Virus record (IMG/VR): IMGVR_UViG_3300025141_000209 | Span: 1 to 43,293 of that record | Length of the DNA: 43,293 nucleotides | Source of the DNA: a virus | Strand: one strand, 5' to 3' | Shown here: piece by piece, positions 24,401 through 30,238 of the stretch | Layout of the letters: every line of letters begins with the position of its first letter | How positions within the stretch are numbered: position 1 is the first letter of the stretch | The notes under the pieces: generated by a model | What the model saw: the letters and a program-made list of their open reading frames with translations, nothing else | What the model was told of the DNA's origin: nothing | The model's database searches: none | Position numbers and translations under genes: made by a program

Positions 24401-24529
24401 CTTGTGGGACGAAAAATACGAAAACTGCTTGAAGAGGGTTACCCATACGAGCAAGCAATAGCTGTTGCTATTAGGATGGGTAAGAAGGAAAAACTTGTGA
24501 AAAACCGAACCCCCCGTCGAGAGGCATAG
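21422..24529 (+). CDS. SNF2/SF2-type helicase, large virion-associated protein
   Basis: A 1035-residue protein. A helicase core spans about residues 245-735: GLRKHQAEGAQMAI, motif I DETGLGKT (271-278), motif II FDESH (381-385), motif III SATP (412-415) and motif VI QQLGGRSHR (705-713), the set seen in SNF2-like ATPases that move on double-stranded DNA. The N-terminus has a KYRYIYDIKRGRKYVG module, and the C-terminus has basic tails and GRKIRKLLEEGYPYEQAIAV, a module resembling one in the gene at 25644. SNF2 helicases between MuF and protease genes fit the published idea of phage 'polyvalent proteins' carried in the virion and ejected to protect or remodel incoming DNA. Packaging is inferred from position and modules. 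Confidence 0.85.
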   Translation: MKSPFKKAISNATANAESPHPSFDEFLYRVVPVVKSEAADEDGQHEAVDTLDADSNPFLFLIEKARTHKYIMRIPNKRPPPKYRYIYDIKRGRKYVGDEEHLKEGNKIKVKHEDGHAHLEVLESKDGKVKVKHSETGDVTEHDMSDLTKKIQEDHKGAISHHKNKLRKRIVDTMSYGSPAQQRVAMENAASYGVYNMSMFDSEKAWGGEKGEVAQTLHDDLVGDIEVNLRDDVLKFSNPQGAKTGLRKHQAEGAQMAINSLEKRDAFMLQDETGLGKTVTALATIKESAPDRTLYVVPTTNAAQLKVQLQGDASLYDMEIKNALGEDTSKGGIYTASYEELYDTEAVLDDDGNPVMDKKGDPKRRHILRDEFKNGFDFIVFDESHSMSNPDGVRAQACVELQGLSDKIMYMSATPFTDFKDMHYMRKMGMFSDGAEFTSWAASLGASVGGGGEPPGDLTSNIGRSDDPTPLVAVAAYMTHNGMTVRRSPNLDKTLKASFQEIKSDKMRPEHSKAFEVAEQIRDIAINSGVKAFNAGAMMSIWRRQMWECVKVEDAIGHAKKAIDEGGNAALYFSFKKFDHAPLKSFAKQLSSSEGQAKFGIDPEKGKEAAASINELIATMPDFDPIEEVKAQMSKHIGADKIAEIHGAAKSDAKQEAADYQSNKKQLMISTISKGGTGLSLHDETGDRPRTQINLSLPYTAVEHQQLGGRSHRMGSMSDTNMIYLVGDHESEQRVGEVVAAKLRTMGAAVAGDAGSNPDARDLQNWEFSNSEGTHDQRVDGVAAASTDGKTDDPVAELTRSAFKDYMENLQAGGDIFHQTRQAVGRTREAKQDTKHRESAAKIHAAGFDIKSRGDVWTVDFDNKTPHGKLLNDHIRSSLKRGTQYEKPESVERRQGFYAKPEKGKGKGKQVAVIRDKQAFTELAKKLNKKNLVPDGDHGAVPGWSGEQLSDHKEGLKSVKKADSSFSTMLLGAVMSGTAVKRKKKKKVSKAADLVGRKIRKLLEEGYPYEQAIAVAIRMGKKEKLVKNRTPRREA
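24496..24517 (+). repeat. 22-bp boundary repeat, copy 10
   Basis: Reads TGTGAAAA-ACCGAA-CCCCCCGT, a perfect match. It lies inside the last codons of the SNF2 helicase gene, and GAGAGG right after it serves the GTG start at 24529. Confidence 0.92.
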
Positions 24530-24756
24530 TGAGAGAGCCAAAATTCCACATTGGAACGGTTCGGTGCGAGCATTGTGACGCAACGATCGGATCCTTCAGG
24601 GATGGTAAGCTCAAGATTACCGTTCGCAGCAGACTTGTCGCCATACGCAATGATGGGTTTGCCGAAACGCGCTGTCCTGAGTGTAAGTCGTCAACCGTTT
24701 TGCCGCTTGTTGCCTACAACGGCTCTGGCGGAAAGCGGAAGAGGGCAAGAGTTTGA
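24529..24756 (+). CDS. zinc-ribbon protein, Com-like
   Basis: A 75-residue protein starting at GTG 24529, which overlaps the helicase stop (TAGTG) and has GAGAGG five bases upstream. It has VRCEHCDATIG and TRCPECKSSTVLPLV, two CxxC pairs about 30 residues apart, and a basic tail. The layout is close to the small Com zinc protein of Mu, a translational regulator, but similarity is limited to the cysteine pattern. Confidence 0.65.
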   Translation: MREPKFHIGTVRCEHCDATIGSFRDGKLKITVRSRLVAIRNDGFAETRCPECKSSTVLPLVAYNGSGGKRKRARV

Positions 24757-24800
24757 TTTAGCTCCCGCCCTGTGCGGTACTATAAAAATATAGATACTCG
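24753..24800 (+). promoter_or_regulatory. possible promoter / short inverted repeat
   Basis: The 83-base gap before the gene at 24840 is AT-rich. CTATA-AAAA-TATAG (24780-24793) is a small inverted repeat that contains TATAAA. A weak -35 (TTGATT, 24753-24758) is 19 bases from TACTAT (24778-24783). It may be a promoter with an operator, but neither box is strong. Confidence 0.3.
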
Positions 24801-24839
24801 CTGTTGTATGTGTTGAAATAACAACCAATAATTTGGGAC

Positions 24840-25637
24840 ATGAACGTGAAAACAGACATATTTCAGTCATTCTTATTAAAGGGAAGGTCTTTTCCTATCG
24901 GGACTATCCGAACGCACGGCGGTGTAAAGAAGAAAAAAACCGCTCAGGGATGGGTCCCTGTTGCAGTTGGCAGGCCCACGGCAAAGCCTGAGGATGATCA
25001 TGAAGGGTCGAGCGCTGGGCCAGAGGTTGTTAGCACTGACGGCATTGAGGGTTTTAAGTACCTTATGGGCGAGGTAAGCCGTTTGCTTCGGGACGAGGCC
25101 TCTGCCGCTATTGCGGAGATGAAGGGGTCGAGAATCAGGGCAGAAAAGGAAGAACTAGCCGAGGATGCCCGTACGCTTCTTATCGACTCTCGCCTTGCAG
25201 GCAAGCTGGCGGGAAAGAAGAGCATCACCCTGAAGGATGCGACTGCGGCTAGGGATCTGGCCGAGGAGGCATCCTTGGTTTTGGCGGACGCCCCCGGCGG
25301 CGAAAACAGCAAGAAGAAGTGGAATGAAAAAACAAAAAAGGAAAAGGCCGCCACGAGGAATTATGGTCGGCTTGAGTTTCTTCGACACGACCTCAACAAA
25401 GAGATAAAAAAACAAAAAATGGGCAAGTCCCAGGAGTTAGAGATGAACAAGACAGATCGAATGACGCTTTTTGACGCTGTTCAGGTTGCCAAGGCTATGG
25501 ATGCTAACGGTGGCGCTGACGCTCCTTCTAAAATGTCTCCCAAGTATGATGGCGACGACATGAAGGGCGGCAAAAAGAAGAAAAAGAAGAAGAAGAAAAA
25601 ACGCTCTTGGAAGGTTCCAGGCGAAGTCCCGGCTTAG
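24840..25637 (+). CDS. basic hypothetical virion-associated protein
   Basis: A 265-residue protein. Its N-terminus, LLKGRSFPIGTIRTHGGVKKKKTAQGWVPV, repeats the module at the N-terminus of the topoisomerase IB (KGKVYPVGTVRLHGKKYKRK). The middle is helical and Ala/Glu-rich. The C-terminus has a run of ten or more lysines followed by RSWKVPGEVPA. No catalytic motif is seen. The module may mark proteins that enter the head or bind the packaged DNA. It is placed between the SNF2 helicase and the protease genes, which fits an internal head protein. Confidence 0.68.
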   Translation: MNVKTDIFQSFLLKGRSFPIGTIRTHGGVKKKKTAQGWVPVAVGRPTAKPEDDHEGSSAGPEVVSTDGIEGFKYLMGEVSRLLRDEASAAIAEMKGSRIRAEKEELAEDARTLLIDSRLAGKLAGKKSITLKDATAARDLAEEASLVLADAPGGENSKKKWNEKTKKEKAATRNYGRLEFLRHDLNKEIKKQKMGKSQELEMNKTDRMTLFDAVQVAKAMDANGGADAPSKMSPKYDGDDMKGGKKKKKKKKKKRSWKVPGEVPA

Positions 25638-25643
25638 TGGTGG

Positions 25644-26426
25644 TTGCTTTTGAGTGATCAAATATATTACGGCCCTCGTGGCGGAAAGTGGGAAGACCCT
25701 GAGCACACAAGGCCGTATCACGACCGATCCGACAAGCCGGGTGACGTGGTACAGGCTCTAATGGGAAGAGCTTCGCGTCTTTTGCAGTATGCTGATGAAG
25801 ATGAGGCCGTTAGGCGTCTTCTTGATGACGGATACACCAAGGACCAGGCATACCTTGCGGTTAAGGCAGGGAAGCTGTTGAACAGGTTTCGCCAACAACG
25901 GAGCAAGCCAGTGGAAAAATCAAAGGGTCCATTTCAGCAGAAGATGGAAGAGGTGTTGAAGCAAGTTCACCCCCTTCTTCCTGAAGCTAACGGTGAGCTT
26001 GCGGACTACGGAAACCCAAAGCACGCCCCTGGTGTTGGCTGGCTTCCGGTGAACGACGGCACTGGTGGATGGTTTAGGCGAAGCAGCAAGGGTACAGACT
26101 TGTTTGACGTTTGGTATCCAGAGCATGATCAGATCATAGATATCGGGCGTGCCGCAAAGCTCCCAGACAAGAAAGAGTATATGATCCCATCACTGTGCGG
26201 AACGATGCAGATTGAGATGATTGAAAACCGTCGCCAGGTTGAATACGCAAAGCAAAACGAAGACGTTGCTGTTTCTAGCGGGTTTAATGTTGTGAGGGTT
26301 GAGTCGGTTCTTGCCATATCCAAGTTGCAGAAAGTGATAGCTGGTTATCACAAGCAAAACTTTGAGCGGATGCTTGCGGTGAAACGGACGCAATCGTCTA
26401 TTCTTGGCCCACCGAGGCCGTTCTAG
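25644..26426 (+). CDS. hypothetical virion-associated protein with YYGPRGGKW module
   Basis: A 260-residue protein starting at TTG 25644 (a TTG at 25650 is also possible). The N-terminus IYYGPRGGKWEDPEHTRPY is a short module seen, from memory, in other phage head-region proteins. RRLLDDGYTKDQAYLAVKAG (residues 57-76) resembles the C-terminal LLEEGYPYEQAIAVAIRMG of the SNF2 helicase. The second half (GVGWLPVNDGTGGWFRRSSK, then DLFDVWYPEHDQIIDIGRAA) is a separate alpha/beta domain that I cannot name. It is the last gene before a promoter/terminator segment at 26458-26537. Confidence 0.65.
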   Translation: MLLSDQIYYGPRGGKWEDPEHTRPYHDRSDKPGDVVQALMGRASRLLQYADEDEAVRRLLDDGYTKDQAYLAVKAGKLLNRFRQQRSKPVEKSKGPFQQKMEEVLKQVHPLLPEANGELADYGNPKHAPGVGWLPVNDGTGGWFRRSSKGTDLFDVWYPEHDQIIDIGRAAKLPDKKEYMIPSLCGTMQIEMIENRRQVEYAKQNEDVAVSSGFNVVRVESVLAISKLQKVIAGYHKQNFERMLAVKRTQSSILGPPRPF

Positions 26427-26457
26427 CTGTCGTCGTGATGTTGCGGTTCTAAATTTA

Positions 26458-26487
26458 TTGACATCTGATATCGCACTGATTCAGTAT
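26458..26487 (+). promoter_or_regulatory. sigma70-type promoter before the capsid operon
   Basis: A perfect -35 TTGACA (26458-26463) is followed, after 18 bases, by CAGTAT (26482-26487). The same AGTATGC ending occurs in the promoter at 261-289. Transcription would start near 26494, about ten bases before a strong terminator hairpin. Confidence 0.6.
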
Positions 26488-26504
26488 GCTTTTCAGGCCA
26501 CTCG

Positions 26505-26537
26505 GGGGCGATCTTTAATGGTCGCCCCTTTTTTTTT
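26505..26537 (+). terminator. Rho-independent terminator / possible attenuator
   Basis: A seven-base perfect stem GGGGCGA (26505-26511) with TCGCCCC (26522-26528) is followed by nine T residues (26529-26537). It could end the upstream operon, but it lies downstream of the promoter at 26458 and only 11 bases before the protease start, so it can also act on the promoter's own transcript. Confidence 0.85.
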
Positions 26538-26548
26538 AGGATGTCCGT

Positions 26549-27316
26549 ATGATAGCTGGAGACATATTTAGGTTATGGTCGCCATTCGAACTGCATAACG
26601 CAGACGATGTGGAGAAGGCCGGTAAGAAGGCTAAGACTGGAAAGATCGGCGGTATTGCAAGTACCGAACAGATCGATGCAGACGGAGAGGTTGTCCTTCA
26701 GGAGGGGCTTGACTGGGAATGGTTTAAGTCTAACGGATACTTTACATACGAGCACCCGATGAGCGTCGGGAACATTGTTGGAGAGCCAACAAACATTAAG
26801 ACCACCGAGATTGACGGTGTTAAGGCAACAACTGTTGATGGTTTGATTTATCTGTCAGACCCTGTTGGAAAAACCGTATACGGCAAGGCCCTTGCAATGA
26901 AAAAGGCAGGCGGAACTCGTCGTCTTGGGTTCTCTATTGAGGGTCAAGTTGTTGAGCGTGATGGTGCCACCATCAAGAAGGCTAAGGTTTACAGTGTAGC
27001 CATAAGCCCGCGACCTAAAAACAATCTAACATGGTGGGAGCCGCTCATGCGTAGCGTTATGGCTGGTTATCCCGTGCCGCAGGGTGGTGTTAACCATACC
27101 GGCAGCTTTCAGCCCCTAATTCCTCAAAGCCTTCAGGGTGGAGAGGGTGGTCGTATCTCCACGGCCACTTTTGAGATCGGCTCTGTAAAGGAGCAGTTCT
27201 TAAAGGACCTCAGTGTTGAGGATCTGGAGGTAACTCGCGTTCTTAAGTCAATGCCTGGCTTAAGCTGGACGCAAGGTATTCAAGTAGTCGCCGCACTGCG
27301 GCATAAGAAATCCTAA
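26549..27316 (+). CDS. prohead maturation protease
   Basis: A 255-residue protein of the HK97-like phage prohead protease type. FTYEHPMSVGNIVGEPT contains the likely catalytic His (H69), DGLIYLSDPVGKTVYGKALA and TRRLGFSIEGQVVERDG follow with the catalytic Ser (S129), then KVYSVAISPRPKN. The enzyme cuts the scaffold and possibly internal proteins as the head matures. The C-terminal 90 residues are a tail that may be removed by self-cleavage. It is directly followed by the scaffold and capsid genes. Confidence 0.82.
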   Translation: MIAGDIFRLWSPFELHNADDVEKAGKKAKTGKIGGIASTEQIDADGEVVLQEGLDWEWFKSNGYFTYEHPMSVGNIVGEPTNIKTTEIDGVKATTVDGLIYLSDPVGKTVYGKALAMKKAGGTRRLGFSIEGQVVERDGATIKKAKVYSVAISPRPKNNLTWWEPLMRSVMAGYPVPQGGVNHTGSFQPLIPQSLQGGEGGRISTATFEIGSVKEQFLKDLSVEDLEVTRVLKSMPGLSWTQGIQVVAALRHKKS

Positions 27317-27327
27317 TTGGAGGTAGC

Positions 27328-28065
27328 ATGAGCAGCGCAACCGAATTGCGTAGGGCGCTTTCAGCAGCCAGTATCGACGCTCAAGTCGCGGACGACATCA
27401 TTGCCAAAGCCGTGAAAGCTGGCGAAGTTGTAGATGACGTAGTCACGCCTGGGCAGATTGATGCTGCTATGGAAGCCATCAAAAAGAGTCTCGGTGAAAT
27501 AACCGAGGAAGAAGAAGTTGTAACGACACCCGTCGAAACCGTGGAAAAAGCATACGCTGATGAAGATGCTGATGAGGCGGATGAAGACGAAGACGAAGAC
27601 GACGAAGAAGAAGAAGACGAAGACGAAGACGAAGATGAGGACATGGGTAAAGCATGGCCGCTTGTTGACGTTATCGCTAAGTCTGCTGACGCTATTGTTC
27701 GCGAAGTAGCCCAAGACCACCGTGCAATGGCTAAGGCCTACGGCACGATGGCTAACAGCGTAACAACGTTAGCTAAGGCTATGAAAGACCAGGCCGCTGT
27801 TATCAGCAGCCTTCGTAGCCAACTTGATGATGTCAGCAAAGCTCTCGGACAGCCCGTTCAACGGCGTTCCGTAGCCGAGTTAGATGTAATTGAGCAGCCT
27901 GCTCAGGCTGCTGTATCTGTTGAGGGTGATCTAGTTCAGAAAGCTCTTGGCGAATTGAAATTGCCAGAAACTAACGATGTGCGTAAGCGTCAACTCTATG
28001 ACGCGATTGCAGCGATGGAATCCGGTATAAACCCAGCCGCTATTGCCCAGCGGTACAGCCTCTAA
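27328..28065 (+). CDS. scaffolding-like protein with acidic tract
   Basis: A 245-residue protein located between protease and capsid protein, the usual scaffold place. GGAGG precedes ATG 27328. Residues 78-105 are almost only Asp and Glu; the rest is helical (VREVAQDHRAMAKAYGTMAN, AAVISSLRSQLDDVSKALGQ), as expected for scaffolds that form coiled coils. The C-terminal ELKLPETNDVRKRQLYDAIA may bind the capsid protein. The acidic tract could bind basic internal proteins or repel DNA during assembly. Assignment rests on position and composition. Confidence 0.72.
   Translation: MSSATELRRALSAASIDAQVADDIIAKAVKAGEVVDDVVTPGQIDAAMEAIKKSLGEITEEEEVVTTPVETVEKAYADEDADEADEDEDEDDEEEEDEDEDEDEDMGKAWPLVDVIAKSADAIVREVAQDHRAMAKAYGTMANSVTTLAKAMKDQAAVISSLRSQLDDVSKALGQPVQRRSVAELDVIEQPAQAAVSVEGDLVQKALGELKLPETNDVRKRQLYDAIAAMESGINPAAIAQRYSL
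27558..27645 (+). repeat. GAAGAC/GAT low-complexity coding tract
   Basis: Simple repeats of GAA, GAC and GAT codons encode the Asp/Glu tract of the scaffold-like protein. Slippage at such tracts can change length between related phages. Confidence 0.85.
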
Positions 28066-28075
28066 GGAGAGCATA

Positions 28076-29629
28076 ATGTTGACTCTAGATGGATTACAAG
28101 GTCTGGGTGGGAGCCAGGTTCCCGTTCGCGATCTTGTAGAACTTAATAAGGCCCTTCAAACACAGGGGCTCTACAAAGCTGGTGCTGCTGCTGGTCACCC
28201 GACGCCAATGACTACGTCGGCAAGCGACTTCGCACCTCTTATTCCACAGTCGATTCAGACTGTTCTTGACTCCGCAACCTTCACGGAAAGCATGGTTAAA
28301 TTCTTCCGCATGCTCCCCAAGGTTCCTGTCGGAAGCACCGTTCACGAAGCAATCGTGATGAACGAGCACGGCTCGCTACACCTTGACCCCTTCATCGCTG
28401 AAGGTGGAAAGAACATTCGCTCCAGTGCAGAATACGCACGTAAGAGCGTCAAGGTTCGCTACTTGGCCGAGCTTCGTGAAATCACGGACGTTGCAACCAT
28501 GGTTAACACCATTGGTGGCGGCGCTGTCAGCAAGCAGGGACTCGCTCTTGAGACTCAAGCTGGAACGACATCGCTTCTTGGTAAGCTAGAGCGTAGCCTT
28601 TTCTGGGCAAACTCTGGACTTAGCGACCTCCACTTTGACGGAATCTTTGGTCAGATTGGCGAGGTTTCTTTTCCCGGCGCTAACCAAACAGTAAGTGTTA
28701 AGGTTGGTGCTAACGATAGCAATTACGAAGACCTTAAGGGCGCTGCTCTTACTTCGCAGAAGCTGCTGGAAGGGATCTACAGCGTCTACTCCGCTCCAAA
28801 CTACGGAATCCCGACTGCCATTCTTGTTGAGCCACGTACTTACGCGGCACTACAGCAAGAGGCATTCAATAAGGCCCGTTTTGGACTGGAAGCAAACGTT
28901 GGGGCTCCTTTGACACTCTACCAAGGACAGCTTCAAATTGCTGGCCCAACTGGTTCTGTGCCAATCCATAGCTGCCCCCTCCTCCTGCCTCCGCAGACTC
29001 CTCCAAGTGCTGCAACTAATCCCAACTCAAGCGCTGCTTTGGCTAAACCTGCTGTTGCCCTTGCGGAACTGGATGCTGGTGCTCTTGCCGGACTTGGTGA
29101 TTACGGCGGTGCTGGTTCTAACGTGAACGGGCTTAAGGACGGCGCTGGAACGGCGGACGCTTCTGATGCTGGTGCTGTAAGCTACAAGGTTATGTCTGTT
29201 AATGCGGAAGGTCACAGTGAACCTTCTGATGTTGACACTGTAACTCTTGATGCTGATAGCCGTGGTGTGAGTTTGACCATTACAGACAACGGCTTGACCG
29301 TCACAAACTTGTACTACCGAGTATACCGAACCGCACCAGGCGGATCGACGAATGCTGGTGACTACAAGTGGGCATTTGATGTTCCTGCCAAGTCTGGTGG
29401 AAACACGGTCATTGTAGATGACTTCAAGATGCGTGCCGGAACTGCTCCTGCGTTCATCCTGCAAGCCACGCCTGATGTTATGATTTGGACACAGTTGCTC
29501 GACTTCTTGCGTCGTCCATTGGCGCAAACCAACACGAGCGTACCGTTCCTGCTTATGCTTTTCGGTTCACCGTTTGTTAAAGTTCCTTCCAAGAACTTCA
29601 TCTTCGGTAACTGCAAGGTTGGTATCTAG
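28076..29629 (+). CDS. major capsid protein with Ig/FN3-like insertion
   Basis: A 517-residue protein with AAGGAG before ATG 28076, followed by a strong terminator, and using the highly expressed type of codons (CGT, GGT, CTT, GCT). Residues 45-300 fit an HK97-fold capsid protein (FAPLIPQSIQTVLDSATFTE, VHEAIVMNEHGS, YLAELREITDVATMVN, IPTAILVEPRTYAALQ). Residues 365-455 look like a fibronectin-III/Ig-type domain (SYKVMSVNAEGHSEPSD, NLYYRVYRTAPGGSTNAGDY) placed before the last capsid strand (MIWTQLLDFLRRPLAQTNTS, NFIFGNCKVGI). Such domains decorate capsid surfaces. Removal of an N-terminal part by the protease is possible but not visible. Confidence 0.85.
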   Translation: MLTLDGLQGLGGSQVPVRDLVELNKALQTQGLYKAGAAAGHPTPMTTSASDFAPLIPQSIQTVLDSATFTESMVKFFRMLPKVPVGSTVHEAIVMNEHGSLHLDPFIAEGGKNIRSSAEYARKSVKVRYLAELREITDVATMVNTIGGGAVSKQGLALETQAGTTSLLGKLERSLFWANSGLSDLHFDGIFGQIGEVSFPGANQTVSVKVGANDSNYEDLKGAALTSQKLLEGIYSVYSAPNYGIPTAILVEPRTYAALQQEAFNKARFGLEANVGAPLTLYQGQLQIAGPTGSVPIHSCPLLLPPQTPPSAATNPNSSAALAKPAVALAELDAGALAGLGDYGGAGSNVNGLKDGAGTADASDAGAVSYKVMSVNAEGHSEPSDVDTVTLDADSRGVSLTITDNGLTVTNLYYRVYRTAPGGSTNAGDYKWAFDVPAKSGGNTVIVDDFKMRAGTAPAFILQATPDVMIWTQLLDFLRRPLAQTNTSVPFLLMLFGSPFVKVPSKNFIFGNCKVGI

Positions 29630-29635
29630 TTAATG

Positions 29636-29684
29636 CAGACATAGGGGCTGGTTTTTTAACTGGCCCCTATGTCTGTTTTTTTTT
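29636..29684 (+). terminator. strong terminator after the capsid gene
   Basis: A perfect 13-base stem (29636-29648 with 29663-29675) with a 14-base loop is followed by nine T residues (29676-29684). It limits transcription of the tail genes relative to the capsid gene. Confidence 0.95.
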
Positions 29685-29698
29685 GGGGGATTTGTGAC

Positions 29699-29983
29699 AT
29701 GAAGAAATTAAAATACATAGGGCCTCTTCCGCTTCCACGGAAGGTAAGCATTAAGGGTGTTTTGCACGAAATAGACGCCAGCGGTAACGTCTCTGGAAAT
29801 CCAGATCCCAGCAAGGCTGAAAGCATGGTTGAGGTTGCGCCCGAAAGCTGGAAGTTTGTAGAGTGCGAAGCGCCTGCAAAAAAGGAAGCTGCGCCAGCAA
29901 AGAAGCCTGCCGCAAAAGCAGAGCCACCAAAGAAGGCCGCACCCAAAAAAGCTGCCTCCAAAAAACCATTCAAGAAGAAATAG
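29699..29983 (+). CDS. small protein with histone-like Lys/Ala/Pro tail
   Basis: A 94-residue protein. The N-terminal half (MKKLKYIGPLPLPRKVSIKG, then ESWKFVE) looks like a compact beta domain. The last 40 residues are repeats of the type KK-A-A-P-A-KK, like histone H1 tails. An in-frame ATG at 29669 lies inside the preceding terminator, so ATG 29699, with GGGGGA upstream, is chosen. It is likely a head or neck protein whose tail contacts DNA. Confidence 0.72.
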   Translation: MKKLKYIGPLPLPRKVSIKGVLHEIDASGNVSGNPDPSKAESMVEVAPESWKFVECEAPAKKEAAPAKKPAAKAEPPKKAAPKKAASKKPFKKK

Positions 29984-29986
29984 AAC

Positions 29987-30235
29987 ATGGCTTGGCGACA
30001 CTTAAAAATGGCGCTTGCTACACTATTGGTGGGTAAAAATACCTACCAAATAGGTGCTGATGGTATAGTCAGACCCGACCCGGCAGAGGCGGACCTGCTT
30101 GACTTTCGCCGGATGCAAGACTTGGTAGATCTCGATGCCCCCGTAGAGGTAAAGGCACCGAAGGCTCAACCCGAAGCTAAAAGAACTCAAACAAAAACAA
30201 CGGTAAAGCGCAAAGCGCAAAAGAAGAAGGGGTAG
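29987..30235 (+). CDS. small protein with basic C-terminal tail
   Basis: An 82-residue protein starting three bases after the previous stop. The first half (KMALATLLVGKNTYQIGADG, then DPAEADLLDFRRMQ) resembles small phage proteins that follow the capsid gene. The end is Lys/Arg-rich (KRTQTKTTVKRKAQKKKG), like the neighbour, so the two may be distant duplicates or share a DNA-binding role. Confidence 0.65.
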   Translation: MAWRHLKMALATLLVGKNTYQIGADGIVRPDPAEADLLDFRRMQDLVDLDAPVEVKAPKAQPEAKRTQTKTTVKRKAQKKKG

Positions 30236-30238
30236 AAA

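Noticed and set aside
29676-29700. G-run and TTTGTGAC before the gene at 29699 as an element copy
   Set aside because: The order and spacing of the two boxes do not fit the 8+6+8 pattern.
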